A stretch of 64,000 nucleotides of DNA from Tenodera sinensis (lineage: Eukaryota; Arthropoda; Insecta; Mantodea; Mantidae), in NCBI GenBank assembly GCA_030765045.1, contig CM060967.1, positions 147,079,751 through 147,143,750 on the forward strand, given 5' to 3'. Positions 48,741 to 62,911 of this stretch are shown piece by piece (position 1 is the first letter of the stretch; each line of letters opens with the position of its first letter). The translations under genes and the position numbers were made by a program. The notes beneath the pieces are model-generated. The model was not told where the DNA came from and searched no databases. It worked only from the letters and a program-made list of their open reading frames with translations.

Positions 48741-48744
48741 AAAT

Positions 48745-49440
48745 ATGTGCACAATTTATGTTATCTACATCTGCTCTCTTTATTGCTCACTACACAGCGG
48801 ATCTTTTTGTCAAAATTATACACATTCTGTTCTTCAGTTTCTTACAGCCTCGTTATTTAATTTGTCAAAAAAAAGTATGCAATAAATAGCATAGAAACTC
48901 CTCTATCTCCGAGACAAGGCTGTGCGGTGCGTTTCATAATTATGTTTGAAAGTGAACACAAATGCTCTGTAGATTTCTTGCTTACCACAAACTTGCAGAA
49001 TCCATTGGTTTGAAAGTAGTGGTAATTAGATAGGTGTTACAGGAAGGCGTCTGTCCACTCAAGGATGTCTGCCAAGAGGAAAAGAGGGCAGGAGGAACAC
49101 ACTGACGCTCATATGTGTATCATTAAAGTCAGTGTATTCTAAAGTTACAATTTATCATTATTATAGTAATAATAAATTATATCTCCTTTCATAATAGCTA
49201 AGATCTAAATGTAGAAAATTAACTTAAATCAAAATAAACAAGCGCATAGATGAACCCAGAGTCAATTACACTTAAACTTACCTGGTATTATTGAACTTCT
49301 CGAGTTAGGAAAAGAATCTGGAAATATATTCTACATATACGATTATCCTCAAGGTATTCCAAACGGAACATCAGAATTTTAGGCAGGCACCTAACCGCAA
49401 ACTAATGATGGCAATCATGATAAAATCATAATGAAATAAT
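48745..49440. other. Intronic DNA, nothing recognised
   Basis: AT-rich. Confidence 0.4.
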
Positions 49441-49447
49441 AATGATA

Positions 49448-51475
<2,028 letters not shown>

Positions 51476-51479
51476 CAAA

Positions 51480-52080
51480 AGTCTCTTCCCATGACTTCCC
51501 AGTTAAGAAAAATATAAGTATTTGAAAATTCAAAGCAATAAGAATGAATATGTCGTAAATGGTTAATTTCACAAAAAAATATATTTCACAAAATGTGTTT
51601 TAACTAGATCTGTACATTGTGTGCGGTAATCTTTGTCTATTTCTTGCGATTTACAAATTATACAAAAGTAATTCAGAATGAAGAGAACTTCACAAGTTAT
51701 TCCCCAAAGAATGCAGAATATGTGTTTTATTTGCCATGCAAATATCTTAAACATGTGGTATTTTAATCATAATTGTTAAGAGCCTTTTTTCAGAAAATAA
51801 AAAATAACAAAATGTTCATGTATGTAAAGGACAGTTTCGGATAGGGAATTCTTTTGTAAATCTTGATGTCACATTCTTGGAAGATGCTGAACTTAAATAC
51901 CAAGATTATGTTAAACTGATTTTCCGCTTGAGTTATGTTGTTCGAATACACACATGGACCTTTTGCAATTTTTAATACTACTTATGGAGTCTCCAAATCT
52001 GTCTTTGCGGTGAAACCTAACAAAGTTTTGGGTTGATTGTAATACTTTCTTTACTTACTATAGTTAAGAATTAGAGAATC
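51480..52080 (+). mobile_element. Family H, subfamily-2 copy (forward)
   Basis: 'cccagttaagaaaaatataa', 'ttatacaaaagtaattcaga', 'aaacatgtggtattttaatc', 'ggacagtttcggataggg' and 'ctttgcggtgaaac' run in the order of 13480-14230 and 56515-57115. The site of the (AC)n core holds only ACACAC. Confidence 0.65.
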
Positions 52081-52199
52081 TAAAAGAGAAAGAGTATGCA
52101 TAAAACCTAAAAAGAAGAACAAAAAGAAGAAGAAAAGACGTTCTAATACAATCACGCCTGCATCTCTGTATATTTTTCTTTCACGTTTGTGTGCGTGCC

Positions 52200-52204
<5 letters not shown>

Positions 52205-52266
<62 letters not shown>
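52205..52266. repeat. (GT)n microsatellite
   Basis: Perfect GT run about 125 bp after the family H copy, apparently independent of it. Confidence 0.95.
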
Positions 52267-52268
<2 letters not shown>

Positions 52269-52269
52269 A

Positions 52270-53505
52270 TAATCATTAGTATTCTGTCAATGTCTGAGTA
52301 CTTACCTAAGATATATTAGATAATACAAACTGCTCAGGATAAGTTTGGTGAATGAAAAAGAGAGGATGTGCAAAGCTCTCTCTCAGAAGACCAGGTATCA
52401 TCAGTTTGCCAGCTCATAAAGATGTTTGAATGGATTCCAAATGATAAGCTTACATAAGGGAGTACCAGCATCTGAAGGCCTGGGGATAATTGGTGAAATC
52501 AGAAACCTTTGAACTCTCTCCTTTATTTCCGCGACATTGTTTTATTGCTATGACTTTTAGCTAGATAGAGGTGCCTCGGTTTTTATAGTTGCTTATGCCA
52601 TTACTTCTTGTACTATCCTACAGACATGGTTCAAATGTTTTACGTTACTTCTGTGTCGACTACCAGAAATGTTGTTGATAATCTTTTGAAATTAACTAAA
52701 CTAAATTCCGTGAAGGACGCCTGACAGAGGTTTTTCTCCTGATTTGTCTAGGTTCTCTAGTACGAGTAAATACTAGGGAGACTTGAAAGTTTCGTTCCAA
52801 CTTTTCGTTTCCAATTTCCATTTCCATTTCTACAAATTAGCGTTTAATATACCTTATATTCACAACCATGTTGTCAAATTGTACCACAAATTAGCCATGA
52901 GTTTCAGTATTTTAATCCTGGACAAAAGTAATTCTTTTGTATGAAACTGTCTCTCTGCATTGCCCTAATTTTTAGTATGCAAAGAAGCGTATGCACTTTG
53001 AAATCCTGGGACATACTATTCCACGTTTTTAAAGAAAAATAAAAGATTTCAAAATCTAAACTGTAGATATTAGCCAAGAAAAGGATACACATGATATTGA
53101 GAGGCGGGCTGTCAGGAAGCACACAAGAAGAGAAAGAGCTTAAAATTAAATGCTAAAGTGGACGATCCAATAAATCTTATACTCGTACACTCTACCCAGA
53201 ACTTGCTAAATGGGTCATTCACGTTTTATAACTTAAGAAACAAGGTTCTAAAAAACCAAATAGTCAAATAAGTATTTAGAAGGAAAATGTACACCCAATT
53301 TAACCAATCAGGTCTGACATTTCTTGCTTTTGGTTTAGTACGGTCTAACCCCATAATGTTCATCAGCCTTTAATTAGGTTCCTTGGTTTGATCTTTAGGG
53401 TACAACTTATCCAGTTAAAATTGCAGAAATTTCGATACGATGCTTGGGATTGAGCTTTGTGCTGTCCTTGCTGTGCATGAACATGCCTGCAACTGTTCTT
53501 CCTTT
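52270..53505. other. Intronic DNA, nothing recognised
   Basis: AT-rich. Confidence 0.4.
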
Positions 53506-53507
53506 CC

Positions 53508-53855
53508 TGATTATTCTCCCCTTATGTAGGACTAAAACCTCCTAGGACTTACAAGCCTGTGCCTAAGGTCAGACGCCTGTCGGGGAGCAGAGGAACCAAT
53601 GAATCGGACAGAGTGAAGACCTGGAAACGGGTGGTCAGCCCAGCACCAGATATGAGAGGGAGGAAGAGGATGATATGAAATGCAGGCGAAACCGATGAAT
53701 GGAAATGTGATGATGGAGCAATCTGTGGAATGAGTGACGAGGGAAACCGGAGAACCCGGAGAAAACCCTCTCAGACACCGCTTCGCCCACCATGAATCAT
53801 ACATGCGGGTCCCTGGGATCGAACCCGGGCCGCCTATGTGGTAAGCAAACGGACT
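53508..53855 (-). mobile_element. tRNA-derived SINE (family 2), minus strand, 5' truncated
   Basis: The minus strand has the B box GGCCCGGGTTCGATCCCAGG and the family body, but the A-box part present at 29255-29284 is lost. The 109-codon frame across it is spurious. Confidence 0.88.
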
Positions 53856-54204
53856 TGTCAAATTTCTGGGGCTCGCGAATAATACTGTATTACACTATTT
53901 TGAGACTTAATAGCGTGTATTATTGCTAGTTCTACAATAATTTTTCTGACAGATTTCATTAAAGTGCAATTTGATGTGATTAATAGTTTCAGTACTTGAG
54001 AAGCTTACAGCTATACAGTAAGATAAATTAGGTATTTAAACACACTAATTTTAAAAAAATTAATTACTCTATTTCGTACCTAATGTTATCAGATCAAGAA
54101 GACTAGTTCCATGTTTGCAAAATGTTTATTATTAACAAATCCTATGTTTTCACAATATACAAATGAAGCTTGTTTTCTTAATTGTACTTATTTATGCCAA
54201 CAAG

Positions 54205-54290
54205 CTTACTGCTGACGGAAGATCCGTGGTTCAAATACCGGCTATGACATTGAATTTTTCGGTCCTGGTTCCATCTCTTGTTTTCTTAAC
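54205..54290 (+). mobile_element. Possible tRNA-like SINE head
   Basis: 'caagcttactgctgacggaa' followed by GATCCGTGGTTCAAATACCG (B-box-like). It lies directly against the hAT MITE, which may have truncated it. Confidence 0.35.
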
Positions 54291-54302
54291 TTCAGCTCAC
54301 AT

Positions 54303-54563
54303 CAGGGAGCAGGGGGGGGCCGCACATTGAAAGTTTGCAATCAAACATTGTTAATACATAATTCTATTGTCAATAACTGTAAAAAAATGTGAGTTACAGC
54401 GTTTATTGCAGATTCCTTCTTAATTTACTGTAAATAAAAATTGTTCTTTACTCAAAACTAACACAATTGTCTAACAGTAACTGACTTCACATTAAATTCA
54501 TGAATTTCCAAGGGTGTCGCGGCAACCCTTGCAAACCCACCCCCCCCCCCAGCGTCGCCCATG
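54303..54563 (-). mobile_element. hAT-type MITE, 261 bp, older copy
   Basis: Its complement matches 62644-62903 along its length (shared 'aaagaacaatttttattta', and G/C-rich ends). Termini CAGGGAGC...GCGCCCATG-like are decayed inverted repeats, and the 8-bp flanks GCTCACAT / GCTTACAC match at 6 of 8. The right end contains a run of C at 54540-54550. Confidence 0.75.
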
Positions 54564-54574
54564 GCTTACACTAT

Positions 54575-55755
54575 TGTTTTCAATGCAAAATAAATAAACC
54601 ATTTATTGATGGTTTTTTTTTTAAAGAAAGGCTCTGTTTTCCTTCATAAATGCAGTTCAGGAAATGCAAAATGCTATTATAGTTTACCTGTTATACTAAT
54701 AAATTTCCCCTCTAAATGATTGAAAAATATGAAGATTTTTTTACTGAGTAGGTGTTTTGAGCAGAACCTTTAATTGTTAAAGAGAACTTCTACTCTCTCT
54801 TCATCATCACTATTAATATAATATAGTATAATTTATGTGATTAATTTGTCTAGAATAATATTTCTTTTTATTCTCTGTAACATATACTGTTATGTTTATG
54901 TTTTAAAGATTTTATCTAAAGTAGATATACCTACAAAACTGTACTAGAAGTATAAGATTCAATAAGTGCAATGAAATAAATGCACATTGTTCAAAAATGC
55001 GTTTTAATTCAAGAATCAACTGTCACAAAAACGTAATTTAAAGTATTAATTAATTTACTCCGCACCAAAATACCAGCTCTTCATAGAAAAAGAATTCAAG
55101 GATAATAATTACACTGAAGAATAATATTACGAGTACTATCATACCTTGTATATTTGACTGAAGTTAATGAAATCAATGCAAGTTGCCAGCACAAGTGCAT
55201 GACCTTAGAAACTCTTACACGTTAGGAAGTATGACAGTGAGAAGGATGAAAGTGGGAAAAGAGAAGAGTTGAGATTTATCCTTGCTCTGAACCTTACCAG
55301 ACAAGGCTGCATAGATCTTTATCCCTATGGACCACAGCATCAGCGTTCACTGAACCTTGGCGGTGAAATCTGGGCCAGTTGCAACATGACTGACTAGTTT
55401 GCATAACGTCGTCGTGTCAGCTCCCACCAATTCTTGTTTATCCCGGTGGTATTTACGTGCCGAGGTCAGTGAGGAATACAGACGATGTATGAGTGATCTC
55501 TTATTAATCAGTAATTACTCAAGCGCCAGTGTATCCCATTTCACATTGCATATCCCAACAGTTCAGCCGAAACTCTCTTTCGACACTGACACTTTCATCC
55601 ATTCGCAAGGCAATAAAGAAGAAAGCAGCTCAGTGATGCACTCATATGACTTTCTCTGCTCACTCTTCTAAGTTGTTACAAATAATCGTGTTAATACGGA
55701 TAACATTTCAATGCACATTTATACATTTCCTTTTTGGATACCTAGGTAATGCAGT
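54575..55755. other. Intronic DNA, nothing recognised
   Basis: AT-rich; a 90-codon frame at 55399-55671 has no motif. Confidence 0.4.
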
Positions 55756-55764
55756 AACATTTTT

Positions 55765-56498
55765 ACTTTCTCTGCTACTGAAGTAGAGGAAGTATTTTAT
55801 TCCACCCAAAAATTCGATGTCAAGATTTCACCAGAAATATATATTTTGAGGCCCTCTGAATAAAAAAAGCATTTTTAGAAAAAGGTCTGTGTGTGTCAGT
55901 CTGTCAGTCTGTGGACACCATAAACCCAAAGCGAAATCTGATTAGAAACCACAGTTAGTATTTAAGTTTAATGTCTTAAGTTTAATTTTAATATGTTTGC
56001 CATATGGCAAAGAAATCTGTGTCTTGAATTTTCTGGCTATAGCCCATGTAGTCCTATTTACTGTGGATGACTTTTGCATAACTGGTAAACCGTAAGAGAT
56101 GGACCATATCTTATACTATACCTACAAAAAATGTAGATCTTGCTAAAATGCACAATTTATGTCTAAATAAATTTTTTGTGGAGTAAACCATTTTAGAGAT
56201 ATTCCTTATTATTAGTTTGAGTTTTGGAGAACTACTACTTCTGTCAAATGGAATCTCGTTATTCATTTTTGGATAAGTTAATCGTGCAAAGAAAACGGAA
56301 TTTGAAAGCTTTAAAAGATTTGACTATCGCTCAAAGTCTACTGTATTCCCATATTCTCTTTGTACCTACAAGGAGATAATAAGAAATCAAATTTCTGCAA
56401 ATGTTTATCTCAACTAACACGAAGAAGATACAGGAACAAGAGTTTGTAAGAATGGTTAGTACAAGAGTTGAGGAAGTCATGTGAGTGCAACACATCAG
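55765..56498 (-). mobile_element. Family H copy (reverse) lacking the microsatellite
   Basis: 734 bp from ACTTTCTCTGCTAC...GTAGAGGAAGT to CATGTGAGTGCAACACATCAG. The core is just GTGTGTGTCAGTCTGTCAG, so the GT array has collapsed or never expanded. The flanks are ATTTTT and ACTTTT. This copy shows the microsatellite is not required for the element's structure. Confidence 0.85.
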
Positions 56499-56514
56499 AC
56501 TTTTAAAGAATATG

Positions 56515-57115
56515 TCGCTATGTAATGACTTTGAAAGTTCATGTTCTTTGCATAACTATGAGGGGAAAAAAACGAATAATAGTTTCCCAGTTGAGAAAAG
56601 TGTTAGTATTTGAAAATACAATCATATACAGAGAAATTTCTTAGCAACAGCCAACTTCACAAAACATATGCGACTTAATTGTGTGCTTTAATGAAATCAA
56701 TACTCTTACGGTTTGCCAGTTACACGTACAAAAGTCATTTAAGATGAAACGGACTTAAGAGGCTTTTCTCAGAAAACTCAGATTAAATTTTATTTGTCAT
56801 GCAATTATCTCATACATTTTATGGTATTTTAATTAAAATCCTTTAAGCCATTTTTAGACAGCAAAAAATAAAAAAATATGTTTTTCACGTAAAGGCAACT
56901 TTTGAATGGGCAATTTCCTGAAAATCGTCGTATCTTTAGAGCATGCTGTGCTTATACCAAGCTTGATGTTAACCGATTTTTTATTTTTGAGTTATATTGC
57001 TTTACAGATAGACAACTGCACGCAGATCCTTAATGACACTTTTAGTGGATTTAGGGGGCATCAAAATATTTATTTCCAATGAAATATCGAAATCAAATTG
57101 TTGGATGGAATAGAA
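56515..57115 (+). mobile_element. Family H, subfamily-2 copy (forward)
   Basis: 'tttcccagttgagaaaagtg', 'ttacggtttgccagttacac', 'ttgtcatgcaattatctcat', 'tttgagttatattgctttac' and 'aatgaaatatcgaaatcaaa'. It stands tail-to-tail with the preceding reverse copy, 17 bp apart. Confidence 0.65.
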
Positions 57116-57150
57116 TAGTTTGCGTGCCTTATTAAAAATGGTTATATTCT

Positions 57151-57779
<629 letters not shown>

Positions 57780-57799
57780 ACTGAATTGACAACTCTTCC

Positions 57800-58420
57800 T
57801 TTCGTTGAATATCAATTATTATTACTCGCTTCAGAAGACAGTTTCCAGGAATTAATACATGAGCTAAAATTCACAGCTTCGAGCTATAAGGTTAAGTATT
57901 TTCCAACAAAAACAAAACTTCTAACTTTCTAGGGGAAAGCATAAGTGCCGCATAAACTAGTAATTAACAATAAATAGATTAGGTAAAGAACTTCAGACAC
58001 TTGGCTGTGAAATTGGTAATACAAAACCAACAAGGAAATAAAATTGTAACATTTTGACCAAGTACCAGGGACAGTAATCATAAATAAAACCCAGAAGTGT
58101 AGTGTTTTGAAATTTTATGAGGTATTCTTTGCGAGTCAAAATGATGAACTCAAAAAGTCAAAAGCAAAAATAGAAGATAAATAGAAGGATAAACAAATGA
58201 TCCGGAGATACAACATGGAAATAATTGAACATATTCAGTAAATAATAAAGTAAAGTAAATGCAAATAAACATTATGCTCATGTGCAATGGATTATAGAAT
58301 CACGTGTCCCCAAGAAGATCCTGGAACACAAACCCAAATAATACCTCTCCCAAAGTAGAGAGAAAGGAAGACCCTAAAGACATGGTTGGACCAGTTACTT
58401 TGAGAGACCAGGACAGATCA
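57800..58420 (+). pseudogene. RTE-like LINE remnant next to the AAAT array
   Basis: Broken frames give SEDSFQELIHELKFTASSYK then VKYFPTKTKLLTF (region just after motif C) and, further on, NMEIIEHIQ and a Lys-Gly-Arg-Pro end with W. This follows the order of 39360-40000. No catalytic residues remain. Confidence 0.55.
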
Positions 58421-58454
58421 AAAGGGTCGAATTCTGATGACGTCATCTCTGATT

Positions 58455-58608
58455 TATATATCCATAGAGTTTAAAGTCACCCAGCATTCGTCTTCTCAAG
58501 ATAAGGGAAACCTTTGGAAAACAAATTTTATCTAGATAACTCACCCTAAGTGAGATTCGAACTCGCGACCTCTTGGATGTGAGGCAGACACGCCACCACA
58601 GAGGAGGG
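58455..58608 (-). mobile_element. tRNA-derived SINE (family 3), minus strand
   Basis: The minus strand reads CTCTGTGGTGGCGTGTCTGC (A-box-like), GAGGTCGCGAGTTCGAATCTC (B box), and a body with 'cttatcttgagaagacgaat' and 'gctgggtgactttaaactct'. Confidence 0.8.
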
Positions 58609-58756
58609 CTCTTTTAATTGTTGCAACATATACATTGCTAATGTGCACATAACTCGTTATTTTGCCTCCCAGATTATGAAAATGTACATTTATTTGGTCA
58701 ACTTGTGCAATTTTCTACTTTTAGGGCATTTGTTTCAATTTTACATAATTTGTACT

Positions 58757-59045
58757 TTCTCTACTACGTACTTACAGCAAGTAGAGGTAGTGTTTTATTG
58801 CACCCAAAAATTCGATACTGAGATTTCACCAGAAATAATATTTTGAGACCCCTTGAATCCAAAAAAAAAAAAAAAATGAAAAATCGTTTTCACTTTACTA
58901 GTGAAATACCTACTTACGGTATTACACCCAAAAATCCAATACCAGATTTCACCGAAAGCATATGTTTTGAGTCTATATTAATCAAAAACAGCATTTTTTA
59001 AAAAGGGCTGTGTGTGAGAGAGAGAGAGGGAGAGAGAGGGAGCTA
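58757..59045 (-). mobile_element. Two tandem family H terminal fragments (reverse)
   Basis: The first (58757-58876) starts ACTTTCTCTACTACG and has 'aaaattcgatactgagattt'; it ends in an A run. The second (about 58895-59045) repeats 'aaaaatccaataccagattt' and 'atgttttgag' and ends in a short GTGTGAGAGAG run. Confidence 0.65.
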
Positions 59046-59049
59046 GAGA

Positions 59050-60240
59050 GCACATGCACAATTTATGTATATCAGCGCCCTTAAAAACAATTTATGGCAA
59101 AAGTCAGATATAAACTTTAATATAAAATAAAATTGTTAGTAAAAATGAAAATAAATATACAAAAGAGACAGGCACAGGCCAGAATTAAAATATAAAAAAA
59201 AGTGACAAATATATCAAAAGAGTATAACATTGACACATCTAAAGTTTTAAATTCTCAAGCCATTGTTAAGCTCCGTTAAGAACTTAAAAACCCTTTCAAC
59301 CGCTTGCTTATCGTCTACCAGGACCTCTGCAAGTCTGCCAGGTAGTTGCAGAGAGTCTCGAAGGTGCGCTAGGGAAACATGGAATAAACACATATTTGCT
59401 ACTTAGTCTCTAAATTATTTAATTATATTCTTGTCTGATTTTCTGCACTTATACCGTCTATTATTTAACTTTTGGCTTTGTGTAACAATTTAAATAAATG
59501 TAATTTTGAACTGTTGTCATTTTTACAAAAATATTGGCAATTGTTTAGGTCATTGCTCATTTCATGAAAGGTCATTAAACTCCGAGCGTCGATGATGAGC
59601 ATCTATTTCTGATTCCTAAGTCGTCAAAATAAAGCAGCTCAAATTATTCAGTAATTCATTTAACATTTTTTCTTCGTTTACCTTTCTTCCCTGTGCATGT
59701 GTTTAGCTCAAGGCATACTAAGGAATCTTCCGTTCAACAAAGGCTATTCTTGGAAATGTAACGTTTGTTGAGCAAATCTCTGTTTACGGTACACACTTTC
59801 ATTCTGACTCGTAAGCATGTCGTAGTGAGCGTTAAACAGGAAATCCACTTGGACCTTAAATCCGGTTCGGTGGCTAGAGGTCTTCTCGTCCAGCTAGTTA
59901 TGCGATGGCGTTAAGCAATGCAGAGGAAAGCAACCGGAAGTTGAAGCGTAGTGGCCATATGGAGAAAGAGATGCTCTACGGACATCACGTAACTGCTTAT
60001 TGTTTTGTTTTTCAGTCTGCTATAACACCCGGAAACTCCGTTACATGCATGTGGCTAAGGAAAACAGAAGTAATCAAGGTTAACTCTTCAAATAGGAACT
60101 ACCTTGCAGCTCTAAAACCACAGGGCGGCTACTGATTTATTTACTAGTGTTACAATAACACTATACCTACTTATTTCGTCCTTATTATTTCAGTGTATTT
60201 TTGTTTTTTGTCATTTGATCACAATGGATTCATCTCTTTT
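59050..60240. other. Intronic DNA, nothing recognised
   Basis: AT-rich; the 76-codon frame at 59905-60135 has no motif. Confidence 0.4.
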
Positions 60241-60304
60241 TACTTTCTCTACCGCGTAGGTAGAGAAAAAGGTAAATATTTTATTTATTCACGACAATTT
60301 TCAG

Positions 60305-60475
60305 GAATTTCGTCCCTAGGGAGTTCATTTACATGTCAGCAAATCTATTAACATGGGGCTATCGCTTTTAAGCACACTTAAAAACCATCGCTTTGAGTCG
60401 GGTTTGATCCCGCGACCTTGGATCAGTAGACAAGCGCCTAACCAAGTGAGCCATCCAGGCAGAGAAGAAATTGTA
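60305..60475 (-). mobile_element. tRNA-derived SINE (family 4), minus strand, nested
   Basis: The minus strand reads CTGGATGGCTCACTTGGTTAGG (A box), CAAGGTCGCGGGATCAAACCC (B box), then 'cgatggtttttaagtgtg' as in 13904-14020. It interrupts the family H host copy near its terminus. Confidence 0.8.
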
Positions 60476-60632
60476 ATTCGCCCAAAAATTCCTCACCAAG
60501 ATTCAATGAAAATACACGTTCTAAGGTCCCTTGAGTAAAAAGCTTTTAGAAATGGTCCGAGTGTGCGTGTCACTCAAGACAGTCAAGTCACTCAGTCAAG
60601 CAGTCTGTCTGTGAACAGCATATCTCAAAAAT

Positions 60633-61344
60633 CTGATGTGTTGCACTCACATGACTTTCTCTACTCTTGCGTTAACCATTGTTACAAACTCGTATTCCTC
60701 TATCTTCTTCGTATTAGTTTGGGATAAACATTTGCAGAAATTATCTTATTGCTTATTTCCTTGTAGGTGCAAGGGGAATATTAGAATTCAGCAGGCTTTG
60801 AGCGAGTCAATGGTTTAAAGCTTTTAGATTCCGTTCTCTTTGCACGCTTAGTATGTAAAAAAATGAACAACGATGTTCCATTTCACGAAAGTTTTCAGTT
60901 TTCCGAAACCGACACAAATAACAAGGAATATCTCCGAAATGGTTCGCTCTACAACAAATATATTTGGGCATAAATTGTGTGTTTTAGCGAGATCTAGGTA
61001 CATCTTTTGTACAGTAAGATTTGGTCTATCTCTTACGGTTTACGAGTTATTCAAAAGTCATCCAGAGTAAACAGGACTACATAGGCTATAGGCAGAAAAT
61101 TCAAAATATATATTCCATTTGTCATAAAAATATCTTAAATATATGTAATTTTAACCAAAATCCTTGGAGCCATTTTCAAGAAAATCAAAATTTTCGAAAA
61201 ATTTTCGATGTAAAGGGTAGTTTAGGGTGGAGCTATTTTCTTCAAAATCTTCGTGTCGTATCCTTGAAAGACATTAAACTCAAATATCAACTCTGGTTTT
61301 TAACCGATTTTTCGTTTTTTAGTTATGCTGTCCACAGACTGACA

Positions 61345-61405
<61 letters not shown>

Positions 61406-61530
61406 GCATTTTTCTAAAAATGCTTCTTTTTTTTTAAATTCAGGGGGTCTCATAACATTTATTTCCGGTGAAATCTTGACATCAAATTTTTGAGTAGAAT
61501 ACAATACTTCTACTTACCAGTAGAGAAAGT
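60633..61530 (+). mobile_element. AC-microsatellite element (family H), full-length forward copy nested in another copy
   Basis: 898 bp, from CTGATGTGTTGCACTCACAT through ACTTTCTCTACTC, the conserved body and (AC)n (61342-61403) to the hairpin ACTTCTACTTACCAGTAGAG-AAAGT. AAAAAT stands on both sides (60627-60632, 61531-61536). Confidence 0.9.
61342..61403. repeat. (AC)n microsatellite core
   Basis: Perfect AC run within the nested element. Confidence 0.97.
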
Positions 61531-62296
61531 AAAAATGGAAACTCGGCTAAATACTTGACATTTTTGAAGAAAGTGGTATGAAGATTTTCATGAAAATCAC
61601 TCATCCCAAACCACACTTTATATGGAAAAATATTTAATCATTTTTTATTTTCTCAAAAATGGCTCAAAATATTTTGATTAAAGTACCATATGTTTCAGAT
61701 TTTCTTGCTGAATGATATGTATATCTTGAGTCTTCTGGAAATAGCCTCTGAAGTCCTCTTCATTCTGGGATGACTTTCACATAACTTGTAATCCATAAGA
61801 GACAAAAACCTATTACACCAAGATCTCGTTTTTTGGCAGATAACCATTTTCGAGATATTCCTTGTTATTGGTTTCAGTTTTCACATACTTTTCTCAAATT
61901 GGAAGTTATTTGTTATTCAATAAAGTTTGCGCATCAATAAAGATCTAAAATAACCCATTTTATATGCATTACTCCAAATATCTCACAGTCAGTTTAAAAT
62001 TACAAAGTTTAAATTGTGTGCAATAGCTCCACAGTTCTGAAGCTTTCAACTGTTTTTTAGCCATGCATTTATGTTGTCATCACTTACTAAAATCCATTGA
62101 ATTCTAAGAGATTGCTGCTTCTCCCACAGATTCTATAATTTAAAGGTGTTCAAACATTTGATATTGATTCTGAATTTCTTTCAAGTAGCATACATTTTGT
62201 TATAAGGATTAATTGTTATTTTAAACTTGACTAACATAATGTAAATAGTGTACACTTACTGCAGCAAATTAAACAGGAAATGTACATGTTTTATAG

Positions 62297-62401
62297 GAGA
62301 CACTGATGACATTGGATCTTGGGAGCCCAAACTCCGACCAGAGCCTAAGGGATAAGCGGACAATCGGCTTTCTTAGACAGCTGTTCCCTGGACTGTCTCA
62401 G
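62297..62401 (+). CDS. Secreted precursor protein, coding exon 2 (proprotein cleavage site), gene continues past window
   Basis: An internal exon of 35 codons lies between the acceptor TTTTATAG (ends 62296) and the donor CAG|GTAAGG. It starts and ends in phase 0, matching the phase-0 end of the signal-peptide exon at 26001-26123; joined, they give 76 residues with no stop. Residues 42-58 are a polar spacer. Residues 59-62 are R-D-K-R, fitting the furin/proprotein-convertase consensus R-X-K-R, and TIGFLRQLFPGLSQ follows immediately. The pattern (signal peptide, acidic propeptide, dibasic site, amphipathic downstream peptide) is that of a secreted preproprotein such as a neuropeptide, growth factor or antimicrobial precursor, but it does not decide which. 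An unseen exon in between is possible. The 3' part of the gene is outside the window or in a later unrecognised exon. Confidence 0.75.
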
Positions 62402-62635
62402 GTAAGGTCATCTTTTAATATAAAACTTCACCAATGAGTAAAACGTACAAAGGCAAACTCGAGTAAAGATGTAAGAAAGCAACATGTTACAGCAAAATCT
62501 TAACATGGTAGCTTGTATAGCAACAGCTGAAGATAAAAAAGAAAAAGAATACACAGGCTATTATTCAGTTCGTTAACTATGATTTTGTATAAGAAAATAC
62601 ATATTCTATGATTACATTTAAAATTACATATAGTA
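62402..62635 (+). other. Start of intron 2 of the secreted-precursor gene
   Basis: Begins with donor GTAAGGT. No further exon is seen before the hAT MITE. Confidence 0.55.
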
Positions 62636-62643
62636 TCAACAAT

Positions 62644-62903
62644 CATGGGCATCCCAAAGCGGCGATAAGGGGGGCCACGGCCACCCTCCCCCCTGGAAGT
62701 TGGTGAACTTAATGTGCAATCAATTACTGACTATTAAACTATTATTTTAATTTGATGTAAAGAACAATTTTTATTTAGCACCAATTAATATGATTATGTG
62801 CAACAAATACTATAACTTTTGACAGTAAAATAATGAATATAATCTGTTTGCAAACTTCCAACATGTGGCCCTCCCCTGGAAAAAAAGTCTGCCGGTGCCC
62901 ATG
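62644..62903 (+). mobile_element. hAT-type MITE, 260 bp, with perfect 8-bp TSD
   Basis: Ends are CATGGGCA and TGCCCATG (8-bp perfect inverted repeat, followed by G/C-rich subterminal stretches). It is flanked by identical TCAACAAT at 62636-62643 and 62904-62911. An 8-bp TSD is the hallmark of hAT transposition. No coding capacity, so non-autonomous. Same family as 54303-54563 in inverse orientation. Confidence 0.9.
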
Positions 62904-62911
62904 TCAACAAT

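Larger units (their letters stand above)
60242..61960 (-). mobile_element. Family H host copy (reverse) split by a SINE and by a forward family H copy
   Basis: Segments 60242-60304, 60476-60626 and 61537-61960 are consecutive pieces of one reverse element: hairpin end ACTTTCTCTACCGCG, then 'cgcccaaaaattcctcacca', then (after the nested copy) 'ggaaactcggctaaatactt' and 'tcttctggaaatagcctctg'. The intervening pieces are later insertions. Confidence 0.75.

Noticed and set aside
53532..53861. 109-codon minus-strand frame with Pro/Ser-rich product
   Set aside because: Entirely inside a family 2 SINE; similar frames appear in the other copies by shared sequence only.
61021..61437. 138-codon open frame
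   Set aside because: Lies within the family H copy and crosses its AC array; not conserved as a frame between copies.
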